Origin: Pythium myriotylum
Taxonomy: Eukaryota; Oomycota; Peronosporomycetes; Pythiales; Pythiaceae
NCBI GenBank assembly: GCA_023091665.1
Contig: JALJCQ010000009.1
Location: 3,224,001 to 3,288,000 of the forward strand
DNA length: 64,000 nt
Direction of reading: 5' to 3'
Shown: positions 50,199 to 59,860 of the stretch, piece by piece
How positions within the stretch are numbered: the first letter of the stretch is position 1
Layout: every line of letters begins with the position of its first letter
The notes under the pieces: model-generated
The model's database searches: none
Seen by the model: the letters and a program-made list of their open reading frames with translations, nothing else
What the model was told of the DNA's origin: nothing
Made by a program: the position numbers and the translations under genes

Positions 50199-51640
50199 CT
50201 GTCGTCACGAAAGTCCGGTAGATTTGAGAATGGACTCTTCGAGTTTGCTTACGCCAAAATCTCGGTGGCCATCAATGTCAACCCTTGATGACCTCGCCAT
50301 CGATGATTAGTCTCTAGTCGATTTGTAGACGCATACGTCGCTGTCGATTTGGGGTCAAGGTATTGAATGCATGACACCCAAGAGGTTCAATAGTGATTCG
50401 TTTTCTATTGATGCCACAACAGGTTTCTTGACGAGAGGCTATCTATCGTTCGATATATAAGCGTTGGAGCAGAGACAAGTCCGAGTGGATGACGTCTCTT
50501 CATCCATAAAAATGGCCCTTTCTAGCCGCTGGGGATATTTACGTGGGAGTCACGGGAGTTGTTGTTCACACTGAATGCCATCCAGTGCTTGGCCGCATGG
50601 CGTCTTCATATTTCTATTGACAGATCAGTTGCAGACATCTCACGAGCTAACCAGGTAGACACTCGTTGCGAACTGTCAGGTTTACTCTCCATGACTTCCG
50701 CTCTCTGTCTGATTGTCGCATGGAGGATGGATAACTTATCCAGAGCGCATGCCCGTGACAATTTATACAGGGTGTTGATCTTTCTGCCCCAGCCATGTCG
50801 GTCGCAGCGATCAGCCATACCGGTACTTCTATGTACAGATCCAGCAATCGAGCGCGCACTTCATGTCGGTCTTTACGCAACGATGTTTTCCTTCGTCACG
50901 GCGTCCTGAACTCCGCGGATATCGTCCGCCAAGAAACCTTCGACCAACAGTACGTCCAGAAAGACCGACGCAGAGGCCTTACGATATCCTCTTACCTCAG
51001 AACGTGATAACCTACTTTATTCAATGTTGGGTTGAAGTACCGTAGATATCTCACTCCAGATCAACACGATCCAATTGTATTATCAATCTTCCGCTCCATT
51101 TAGGTTGCAAGATGGAGCGTTGCCGGCTTGAGGACCTTCTAACAATCTTGGCTTGGCGAGCAATAGCTCCGTGGTCTTGATCCCACGCATGGGGTAATAA
51201 CTGCGACATTGTTCGACTGCCAGACGATAAACCAGCACATTGCCATAATCAACCTCCTCGTCTCTCGGAGTAGCAGGGATAGGCAACCTGTACAGTACTC
51301 ATGCCAATCGTGGACCACGATACCCCTCTGTTCATTCCAACGGACTTCCGAGATGTGGTTGGCATCCATGATCACGCAAAATGTGATCACGACCGAGTTT
51401 GATTCGTGTCCTCCCACGAGGGGTTCAGGATCACTCTACAAGCCCATAGACAGCAGTCCAACTAACGAGTGTTGGCGTGATCGGTCTACTATGATTCCTA
51501 TTTTTTCCTCACTATCGATCTCACAGTCGGTGAAGAACTTGCAGCTCAAGGATCTCTTATCTTTGAGGCCAACACATGGACGGAGATCTTCGCTGACAAC
51601 ATCGTCGCATTTACTACTATTATGATCTATTTTTTTGTTC
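50199..51640. other. Intergenic, possible decayed mobile DNA
   Basis: No intact gene. The segment near 51345-51480 is a diverged direct repeat of 52428-52560 (shared words gtgatcacgac and cagtccaacta). Confidence 0.4.
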
Positions 51641-51654
51641 TTTGTCACCAAAAT

Positions 51655-52075
51655 GTGACTTCATTTTACTCGTCGTTCATCGGCGCTTTTGACACAACCT
51701 TGCAGACTCCATCTGACCCAAATCTCATTGGTGTAGGACTAGGATGAGTCTTCATCGACGGCCTCCAAGCAGCGGTGGACAACGAATGGCGTGACATTAC
51801 GGTCATCGGGGATAGTGCGCTCATCCCACATCGACCAGCTGCGTCAACTCTACCATAAAGCCAGGCGCCTAGCCGATATCGTGTGCGTCCGCCAGTGGCA
51901 TCATCATGTGAGAGCCCACAATACCATGGCCGACGCCTTGGGAAACCACGCGATGGACACACGTGCTACCAGTCAAGTCCGTCACCCAACCGACAGGCCC
52001 TGTCACACGGACCTGCCGCAGCTCGTCGCCTCCGACTTACACCCCTGGCTCCTTAGCCATGTTGGCCCACTGTAA
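51655..52075 (+). pseudogene. Decayed retroelement RNase H domain
   Basis: In changing frames the sequence reads SSFIGAFDTTL, VFIDGLQAAVDNEWRDITVI with GDSALI, then LRQLYHKARRLADI, VRQWHHHVRAHNTMADALGN and HAMDTRATSQVR. This is the order of the RNase H-like domain found at the end of pol in oomycete retroelements: catalytic GDS, then the LYxxARxLAD helix, then HHxRxxNxMAD with the final Asp. Stops and at least one frameshift interrupt it. No intact reverse transcriptase was found nearby. Confidence 0.6.
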
Positions 52076-52686
52076 CGAGGATAGCACAGAGCACCAGCTA
52101 TTAGAGTACAGTAATTGCGCTCAATAGACTTCACCTTCATTTTCATCATGTCGCCCGACGCTGACTCTGACGGAGGAGCCCAGCTCAGTTGCCTCGAGCC
52201 ATCTCCCGCTAACCTGCTAATTCTGGGGATACGATTATCACAGCTGCAGATTGTTGTCCGCAGCGAGCATATCATCACTCGCCACCGATCGCTCTCCAGG
52301 ATTTGTGCCGATCTGTTGGAGCTATCTGCGACATGTGCAAGAGTGACAGGAGATGGCTACATCTGCGACGTGTGATACGAACCTTCGCCTTCATTATTGG
52401 TGATCACGGCGCTGCGAACCGATCCCAAGGTTTGGCGGCATCCACAATCACGCACAATGTGATCACGACCAAGTTTCCCATGCATCAGCCCTCACCCTCC
52501 CGCGAGTGGCATCACTCTCCGAACGACAAGGTAACAGTCCAACTATCGAGGCTCTTGAAGTTCAAGAGCCTCGGGTGTTCACGTTGAACACCGTGATCAG
52601 TTGTCCCCAACTTTTGATCTACTGGAATGCTTTCTGGTTTTCGTACCATATTGCAAATGCTTATCTCTACAAGTCTGCCACACCAT

Positions 52687-54246
52687 TCACAGTGCTTGAG
52701 ATTTCGACACAAATGTCGGGCGAACTAGCAGCGGGCCCTGGATCCCCAGCGCGAGAGACGACTCGTACTGGAACGAATGCGGATCGCGAACCGTCGCGAT
52801 GTGGAACTTGCTCAGCAGCGCCGCGAGCGCGATTTTCATCTCCATGATTGAGAACTGCTTGCCCGGGCAGATGCGAGGCCCGCCACTGAACGTGAGGAAC
52901 TTGAACGGCGACACCGTCAGCAGTTTGCCTGTTTTCAAGTCGATCCACCGTTCCGGCTTGAACTCGCATGCGTCTTCGCCCCAGATCCACTTGAGACGAG
53001 CCATGCCATACGCCGGCAGAAGCACTTGCGTGCCCGCGGCCAGGAACGTGCCGTCGCTGAGCGAGACGTCCACTATGCTCTCTCTCGTGTTGAGCGGGAT
53101 GACAGTGTTGAGCCGCAGGTTCTCCTTCAATGCGGCTTCCAAGTACACGAGGTCGGCCGTCTGGTCTTTGCTCGGCGCCTTGAGCTCGCCCGTCATGAGC
53201 TGTGGGATCTTGCGCCAGAGCTCTTCGCGGATCTTGTGCTGCACCTCCGGGTTCTGCGCCATCATGATCATGAACCAGGACATGGAGTAGGCGGTCGTGT
53301 CACGCCCGGCCGAGATGAAGGCCATGGCCATGTCGCGGATCTCCTTGACGTCAAAGTCGTCCGTCGAGTTGCTGAGGAAGAGCGAGACAATGTCCTTGTG
53401 GCTCGGGTTGCTGGCCTGCATCGGGCTCTCCGGGTTGTTCTTGCGCGCGATCGAGTCCTGGATGATCTTGTACACAAACTGGTCGAGCCACGCGACGTCC
53501 TCGGTGTGCTGGCCTTCGACGCCGAGCCTGAGCAGCTTCTGGAGCTTCCACACGGCCATGGGCTGCTGCTGGCGGAAGAGCGTGTTGAGGTTGGCGCGGC
53601 CAAAGCGTTCAAAGAACTCGTGGTTGTCGTTGGTCATGAACTCCAGATCCACGCCAAAGCCGATGGTCGCAAACACGTCGGTCGCAAAGAGCTCGAGCAA
53701 GTGCTTCAAGTCCACGTGGTCTCCCTTGCGCGCGACGCTCGCGACGATGTCACAGAGCTTCTCGGTCTGCTGCACCATGACCGCGTCCATGATGTCGCGC
53801 ATCATCTGCGGCGTGAACAAGAGGCTCGCGGTCTTGCGTTGGTGGGCCCACTTGGCGCCGTCCGTGACGAAGATGCCTTCTCCAAAGAGATCCCCGAGCG
53901 CCTCGGTGAAGTTGTATCCTTTGACGAATTTCTCCGCGTGCGTCTTGAGCACATCTTCCATGGCCTCGATCGTCGAGAGCACGACCATCGGAGGCTTGGT
54001 CACCAAGTCGACGGCGAACGGCTTGCCCTCGAGGCGCAGCAGCTCGCCGTAGATCCACGAGTGCATCGTGCGCCGCCGCGCGAGCACCGTGAGCGTGTCG
54101 CCAAGCAGCGGCAGCGAGCCCAGCGGACGCGGCAGCGAGGCCACGGCGCGCTGCGCTCGCGTCGGCGCGAGCAGCCACGCGAGCGCCACGGCGAGCGCCA
54201 CGAGCGCGAGCGGCGCAGGCTCGAACGCGAGGTCGAGGCGCTCCAT
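52687..54246 (-). CDS. Cytochrome P450 (CYP4/CYP86-clan-like), fifth copy
   Basis: The product is a 519-aa single-exon protein from ATG 54246 (MERLDLAFEPAPLALVALAV). It has an N-terminal anchor, hinge VASLPRPLGSLPLLGDT, I-helix SAGRDTTAYSMSWFMIMMAQ, ExxR in LKENLRL, PERW in FKPERWID, and heme loop FSGGPRICPGKQFSIMEM. It resembles the palindrome pair closely, with a small insertion before the I-helix (NNPESPMQASNPSHKD). An initiator-like GCTCATTCCGCAAG (54265-54252) lies only about 6-20 bp upstream of the ATG, implying a very short leader. Confidence 0.93.
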   Translation of the reverse strand: MERLDLAFEPAPLALVALAVALAWLLAPTRAQRAVASLPRPLGSLPLLGDTLTVLARRRTMHSWIYGELLRLEGKPFAVDLVTKPPMVVLSTIEAMEDVLKTHAEKFVKGYNFTEALGDLFGEGIFVTDGAKWAHQRKTASLLFTPQMMRDIMDAVMVQQTEKLCDIVASVARKGDHVDLKHLLELFATDVFATIGFGVDLEFMTNDNHEFFERFGRANLNTLFRQQQPMAVWKLQKLLRLGVEGQHTEDVAWLDQFVYKIIQDSIARKNNPESPMQASNPSHKDIVSLFLSNSTDDFDVKEIRDMAMAFISAGRDTTAYSMSWFMIMMAQNPEVQHKIREELWRKIPQLMTGELKAPSKDQTADLVYLEAALKENLRLNTVIPLNTRESIVDVSLSDGTFLAAGTQVLLPAYGMARLKWIWGEDACEFKPERWIDLKTGKLLTVSPFKFLTFSGGPRICPGKQFSIMEMKIALAALLSKFHIATVRDPHSFQYESSLALGIQGPLLVRPTFVSKSQAL

Positions 54247-55380
54247 GGGCGCTTGCGGAATGAGCGAGGTGGAGACAATCGGCAAAAGGGCGAGAAAGGA
54301 CAGACAGACCGGAGCTGCTCTCGTGAGCAGCTACAAGTGTGTGTGTGTGTATACTGTACATACGTACGTGGCGGAGGGGCGACGTCGTGGACGGGTCGTC
54401 GTCATCAAAGGGCCAGTAGGGTGGTTAGTAATCGCGTATGCGGAGTGTGTCCGGTCGTGGAACAAAAGTCTGATTTGGGAAAAATAATGCTGAAATGTAG
54501 AGAAAATGGGGTGGGAGAGTGATGGTAATTGAAGTTGCGGCGCGGCGGTTAGGCGCGTGGGTGGGGCGGTATGGAGGGGGGAAAAGCGTCTAACCCGCCC
54601 ATGCTATGGCCGGATGTAGGGCGTCTAACCGACCAGGCGATCGTGGGTCTAACCGGTGGCCTAACCTGTGGTTTGGTGTGGTGCCGCGTGCGACGCCGCG
54701 AGGTTAGACGCGAGGATAGACGCGTGCGTACGTATGCGACGTCTGACCAGCTTCAAAGATTGTGGCCAGTCCACATCTCGTTGGCTGAGGCCTCGGTTCG
54801 GTCCTCACTTCGGAAATTCTCGTGGTGAAGACGTGAGCTTCCTCTCATATATGAGGGGGGCTTCCGTCCTCGTTTACCATTGACGCCAGTGCTCATCGCG
54901 TCGACAGTGCTCAGGCTCAGCACTGGCGACACGAAATCGTTGGCTACTGAGGCTCAGATTTGGGAGAGAGATGCAACGGAATCGCGGTCGAAAAGGTCTC
55001 AGCTGCTTATGCGATCTTCGTCGTTGACAACTTTGTTCGCGCCGCCAATTGTCCTCTCTTCTTGTGGCGAGGCAATAGGGGGGGATGAGATCACAGACGT
55101 GCTTGAACTAGTGCACTGACAGTTCAGTACTGTAGGCTGAAGTAAGGGTCCACCAACGCAAGTCATTTTGCGACACTACACTCGTACACTTTGAAGAATC
55201 AGCATCGAGGATGGATCTTGAGAATACTGTAGCGCCTTCACGCAGGGTTGAGGTCCCAATTCGCTTTCTTTCGCTATCGTCACGAAGTCGATTCTTCGAC
55301 GTCAGTAGAGCCTCGACCGCGGTCTCGTCTAGCCCTCTAGTGCATCTTCCGCCCATCGGGTGGCTGACACGCGTCAACGC
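54247..55380. other. P450 upstream region and repeat-rich flank
   Basis: No gene recognised. It holds a (GT)n/TACGTA run near 54336-54370 and a cluster of CTAACC words at 54548-54724, described separately. Confidence 0.5.
54548..54724. repeat. Cluster of GYCTAACC words
   Basis: gcgtctaacc, gcgtctaacc, gggtctaacc and ggcctaacc occur on plus; ggttaggcgcg and ggttagacgcg occur as inverted copies at the two ends. Confidence 0.6.
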
Positions 55381-55382
55381 GG

Positions 55383-55686
55383 GGAAAGGTCCCGGATTGA
55401 TTGTGGCCCTCGAACGCGAGGAGGGTATCACAATCAATCCAGTTGCCAGTGAGATATATACACGAAGCTAATCACTTCCGTCACCATTAGTTTCGCTTAG
55501 TTCTCAGTGCGACCTTGTCTCCTCGTCCCGGCGACCGCCAGTACGCGCACGCAGCTCTCGTAAGGCATCTCCACGCTGCGGCGTCTCTCGCTTGTGCCGT
55601 CGGTGTATTCCCCCCCCACTCAACTCCCCATATCCATCGCGTTGTGATCGGTTGAACAGAACCGCCCAAGTCGTCCAAAATGGTTA
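55383..55686 (+). repeat. Duplicate of the SmB promoter and start-codon region
   Basis: This segment aligns with about 56940-57341, the upstream region of the SmB gene, through cgaccgccag(t/c)acgcgc, cagctctcg(t/c)aaggcatctcc, ccatatccatcgcgttgtgatcggttgaaca, and tcgtccaaaATGgtt. The downstream copy has an extra 130-150 bp between the two matching halves. This copy has no SmB coding sequence after the ATG. Confidence 0.8.
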
Positions 55687-55869
55687 ATGATTAGTTTTAC
55701 CCAATCAGAGCACTCGGTAGTTGCTGCACAAGACATTATTGCTGGATGTCCGATTAGCGTACAGCCCAGACCAATGGAGAGTGCAAATCCACCAACAGAG
55801 TTGCAGGAAACCCTTCTGGGAGCGCCATCCTTAATGGAATACCAAGAATTCGACGTCCGTCCAACTGGA

Positions 55870-56439
55870 TCATGGTATAATACTTGGAGCGAAGATTGGG
55901 AGTGGAGCCAGCAGCACGAGTGGACTGACGCGAGCGTCGTACAACTTGTACTCGGCATTCGTAAAGTCGGGCTCGAACTTCACACAGAGTACGTCCTCAA
56001 CTCCTGGCATCGCAGTCCATATCGATATCGCCTTGTTGTCGAGCTGTCCTTGCGCCAGTGCCCCACGGCTGAGAGACGCCAATTTCGATTTTGATCGTCC
56101 GAAAATCGTCAAATATTGGAACACCATCGTAATTCTTGACGGCCATGTAGCCTTTGATCCATCGATGAACGTGCTGCCAGCAAATGTACCCTGTGCAAAC
56201 TCACTAATATAGATTTCGTGTGGAGCGTCGGCAAACTCGATGATGTGGATCTCTTCCGTGTCAGGAAACCATTCCAGAAAATTGAGTCGAACGATTGGAT
56301 CCTCGTTGTTAGCAAGCGCGTTCCACTCGTCTTCCGTTGCGTGGCACACACGCACTGTCCCAGTCGGCGGTGGAGGCTGTGTCGCTGCAGCTTCCAGAGC
56401 AGCATTGATGCGTTCGACGCTGGCGACCAGAGGAGTCAT
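55870..56439 (-). CDS. Small uncharacterised protein, possibly Uma2-like
   Basis: The product has 189 aa from ATG 56439 (MTPLVASVERINAALEAAAT). Recognisable pattern: NFLEWFPDTEEIHIIEFADA with PHEIYISEF, then WTAMPGVEDVLCVKFE and YKLYDAR. This resembles, from memory, oomycete members of the Uma2 (PD-(D/E)XK-like) family, which have an 'EW...IVEFPS..HE' start and a 'FPGV.YVLCI...YKLY' end. The central acidic catalytic residues are not evident, so the assignment is weak. It lies inside the segment separating the two SmB promoter copies, with an array of inverted repeats starting 28 bp upstream of its ATG. Confidence 0.35.
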   Translation of the reverse strand: MTPLVASVERINAALEAAATQPPPPTGTVRVCHATEDEWNALANNEDPIVRLNFLEWFPDTEEIHIIEFADAPHEIYISEFAQGTFAGSTFIDGSKATWPSRITMVFQYLTIFGRSKSKLASLSRGALAQGQLDNKAISIWTAMPGVEDVLCVKFEPDFTNAEYKLYDARVSPLVLLAPLPIFAPSIIP

Positions 56440-56466
56440 TCGCGCCGGTGTGACTGCGTCCGTCGA

Positions 56467-56535
56467 AACGACACAGTGGGCGCACGCCACAAAGAAAGCA
56501 ACGTTCTCTTTGTGGCGTGCGCCCACTGTGTCGTT
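56467..56535. repeat. Perfect inverted repeat A, 29-bp arms
   Basis: Arms 56467-56495 (aacgacacagtgggcgcacg...) and 56507-56535 pair perfectly around an 11-nt loop, aagcaacgttc. Confidence 0.95.
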
Positions 56536-56691
56536 ATGTCAGAGCATCTCGTCCGCCGAAACGACACAGTGGGCGCACGCCACAAAGAAAGCAACGTTCT
56601 CGACACAGTGGGCGCACGCCACAAAGAAAGCAACGTTCTCTTTGTGGCGTGCGCCCACTGTGTCGTTTCGGCGGACGAGATGCTCTGACAT
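56536..56691. repeat. Perfect inverted repeat B, 53-bp arms with internal tandem unit
   Basis: Arms 56536-56588 and 56639-56691 are perfect reverse complements. The 50-nt spacer contains another direct copy of the 39-bp unit (56562-56600 and 56601-56639 are tandem). The same unit forms the arms of repeat A, so the array has three forward and two reverse copies. Confidence 0.95.
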
Positions 56692-56701
56692 GTTTTTTTG
56701 T

Positions 56702-56776
56702 CGTCTTGTCCCAGAATGAGCATTGAGAACGAGCGGACGAGATGAACATTCTCGATGCTCATTCTGGGACAAGACG
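56702..56776. repeat. Inverted repeat C, 28-bp arms
   Basis: Arms 56702-56729 (cgtcttgtcccagaatgagc...) and 56749-56776 pair with one mismatch around 19 nt. The spacer includes gcggacgagatg, also present in repeat B. Confidence 0.9.
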
Positions 56777-57334
56777 GCAAAAAATCACGGGCTTCGTGTC
56801 AAAGTCAACTGGATTGATTGTGATACACTCCTCGCGTTCGAGTACCACAATCAGTTTGGAGCCCTACCTCCGAGATGATGCACTTTCTATTGCATTATCT
56901 CTCGCGGCGACGTCACGAGGGTTGTCGTCGTCAATGGCCCCGGGCTCATTCGCCTCGGTATCACAATCAATCCAGTTGACATGGGTACACCTAGCTAATT
57001 GTCGTGATCATTAGCTTGGTTTCGTTCTCTTTCGTTCATGTTGCGCCAAGGAAATGTCGTCGGAAGGTCGCTCCAACCGCCGCCAATAATGTTGCTCGTG
57101 GGTGGCTGGAACGCGGAATCCAGCCACCAGCTCCGAGCCCCGAGCCGCCGTCCCCCCGCGCCCGGCGACCTTTTCTCCTCGCCCCTGCGACCGCCAGCAC
57201 GCGCGAGCAGCTCTCGCAAGGCATCTCCGCGCTGCGCCGTCTCTCGCTCGTGCCGTCGGTGTAATTTTTTCCTCTCAGCTCCCCATATCCATCGCGTTGT
57301 GATCGGTTGAACACAGCCACCCGAGTCGTCCAAA

Positions 57335-58382
57335 ATGGTTTGCGTGGCCCCTTTCGCTCGGTATTTCCAACAACGTGTTGTCCGCTGACGAGCAACTCGT
57401 GCGGTGCGTTCTGCAGGTCATGTCCAAGAGCAGCAAGATGCTCAACTACATCAACTACCGCATGAAAGTGACGCTCCAGGACTCGCGCGTGCTCGTCGGC
57501 TACTTCATGGCGTTCGACAAACACATGAACATCGTGCTCGGCGACTGCGAAGAGTTCCGCACGCTCAAGGCCAAGGTCAAGACCAACGTCTCGGAGGAGC
57601 GCGTCGAGAAGCGCCACCTCGGACTCGTGCTGCTGCGCGGCGAGAACGTCGTGTCGCTCACGGTCGAAGGCCCTCCGCTCGCGCCCGAGAACGAGACGGT
57701 CGGACCCAGCGGCCCGGGCGTCGCACGAGCTGCTGGCCGTGGCATTCCTGCCGCTCCTCTCGGTGCTCCGCCCATGGGGCTCATGGCGCCCATGCGAGGC
57801 ATCGGTGGCCCTGCCCCGGGCATGATGCAGCCTGGCCAAGGTGAGTTTTTCTATCTTTGTATTGTATTGTGTGTGTTTGTATGGAGAGGAAGCTGGTCTC
57901 GAGGCGTACACAAGATGGCGAGGGGGTCGACGCTCCAGATGATCAGACATGAACAGATAAGCGATAGTGGGCGTCCGGCTCTTCCTCCCGAACCCAGCTG
58001 AGCGAACAACTCTCGAATTCTACCCAACGTACTACCGTTGATCTTAGTATGATGGAGCGACGCCCTCGGCCCTGTGTACGCCTCGAGATGCTGCCCTCAG
58101 CCCGCGGACTCGTTGATGCAAACAAGAACATTGGGAAACTGACTCGGGTTTTGTGTGATTCTAGTCGCTGCTCAGGCCCAGCCAGTTCCGTACGGCCGTG
58201 GCCGAGGCATGCCGCCACCGGGAATGATCCCGCCTCGCCCGATGCCAGGCATGATGCCGCCGCCCGGAATGGGCCCACCGCCTGGCGTGGGCTTGCCTCC
58301 GGGAATGATGCCTCCACCAGGCATGCGTGGGCCACCGGGTCCGCCTGGTCCTCCGCCGATGATGCGACCGCCGGGACAGTAA
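57335..58382 (+). CDS. SNRPB: Sm protein B (SNRPB) of the spliceosomal snRNP core
   Basis: Exons 57420-57840 and 58165-58382 give 212 aa starting [21 protein letters not shown] possible 3-nt first exon, ATG at 57335-57337 before gtttgcg, joined to ctgcag/GTC ATG at 57417, gives [10 protein letters not shown], which matches the spacing of the human N-terminus. Sm1 motif: [20 protein letters not shown] with GDCEEF. Sm2 motif: [20 protein letters not shown]. The tail has [11 protein letters not shown] and, in the last exon, Pro-Gly-Met repeats ([20 protein letters not shown]). SmB forms the heptameric ring on U1, U2, U4 and U5 snRNAs. The 324-nt second intron is long for this window. Its promoter is duplicated upstream. 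Confidence 0.93.
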
Positions 58383-58472
58383 AGCGACATCGATTTAGAT
58401 CGTTATCTCAAGGTAAATATACGGGGCCGTGCCTCTGTGCACGTGCCGATCGAACCCATTTCACCAGCCATC

Positions 58473-59221
58473 TCAGTGGTAAGCAGGAGCCAGTCCACTC
58501 TCTTCATCGTCGTCCTCGACCACGGCGCGCTCCATGATGTACTTGCCTTCCTTGTACTTTTGCGAGCTCTCCATAGCTCGGATCTATCACCACCAGAGCA
58601 CACGCATCACACCAGTCAGTTCCATCAACTCCCAACTCATGTCACGTGCAACTGACAGATCACCCACGTATTTCCACCCGAGCACCGTCTCGCAGTTCTT
58701 GCAGCTCACGTCGCAGATCGTGTGCATGCCCGTCATCAAGTACCGATTGCGAGGAGCCCCCGTACGCACGTTGAACCTGACAAGCACGCACCACATCCAT
58801 CAGCCACTCTTCCTACTCATCGACTACTCCCTCTCTCTCTCTCTCTCTCATCCCAACCGTACATGGCGTTCATGAGATAAGCCTTGCCGCTTCGTCCAAA
58901 GAACGATTTCGCGATCACGTCGTCTCGGTCGGCGACCGCGTTGGCGCACTGGGCGCACCGGAAGAGCCGCATGGCGCTGTGCGCGAGCAGCTCGGTCGAC
59001 ATGCCGTAGATCGAGAGCTTCTGCAGCCGCTGCTGCGCGTCTCCGTCGTCGCTCTCGCTCGCGTCGTCGGCGTCGCTGTTGCCGCTCGACGACGCGCCGT
59101 CTTCGTCGTCCTCGCTGCCGCCGTCGCGCAGCAGCGACTCGACGCGGCGCTTCCAGGGCGCGCGCGGGTCTCGGTACTCGACTTCCTTGGCCCCCGCGCG
59201 GATCACGACGAGCGGCGCCAT
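58473..59221 (-). CDS. Yippee-like protein with acidic N-terminal extension
   Basis: Exons 59221-58863, 58776-58664 and 58576-58473 encode 191 aa. The splice joins restore the family sequence: AYLMNAM joins FNVRTGAPRNRYLMTGMHTI, and GWKYV joins AMESSQKYKEGKYIMERA. Zinc-binding CxxC pairs are in FRCAQCANAV and CDVSCKNCETVLGW. The first 85 residues are extra, with an acidic Asp/Ser/Glu run, before the Yippee domain. Yippee proteins are small zinc proteins conserved across eukaryotes, with links to the centrosome, nucleus and the CTLH/GID E3 complex (the MIPPL-like branch). The stop codon is 90 bp from that of SmB, tail to tail. A (CT) run lies in intron 1. Confidence 0.9.
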
Positions 59222-59860
59222 CGGTCGAAAGGGAGCTCTCTCCAAGTTGCCTCCTGAAGAGCTCCGCTTCCTTGTTTTTTCTTCTTCTTCTTCCGCTACT
59301 ATCCCCACGTCGCGGTATGTACACTTGGGTGTTGTATGTGAAGAGACGTGTGGATAGTAGAATCGAGAGGGACACACGCTTGACGAAGGTCTCTCGTGAC
59401 TGCATGACAATGCGCTTCTTGGTGTCGTGCTGTGAAGTTGTACGTAGCCAAATGTTGAAATGGTGACGGTGGTTTTAGATGATGGATTAAGTGGGCCCCA
59501 CGATGAAAGTATCAAATTACCACGTTGGGGTCTCCTGTGATTCACAAGAATGGAGCGAGGGTGGCTACACATAATAGTAGGCACGCGACTGAAGCATGAT
59601 CGCAATGCGTAGAGGTTCTTGCTGAGTCATGTCAACATTGAGTATTGAGAGATGTTCTCTTCGTGGAAACTCAACAAGAATGAGCTGTTTGGGATAAAAA
59701 TCCAATTTGAAAAAGAAGATATTCAAGTGCTGGAAGAATCCTCAAGGCAGCAGAATCGAAACAATGGAGCGGATATTGAATTTTGTATGTATGGGGGTTC
59801 GCCGAGAACGAGTGGGATACAATAACCAGATTTACTACTGTAGATGAAAGTCTCTATTGC
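59222..59860. other. Intergenic, no gene recognised
   Basis: Upstream of the Yippee gene and downstream of SDA1. It is CT-rich near 59270-59300; otherwise nothing seen. Confidence 0.5.

Noticed and set aside
51139..51417. Possible gag-like cysteine-rich frame on the minus strand
   Set aside because: Spacing of cysteines does not fit a zinc knuckle, and the region is a diverged repeat with stops in all frames nearby.
56467..56776. CRISPR-like array
   Set aside because: The repeats are palindromic copies of one unit without unique spacers, in a eukaryotic genome.
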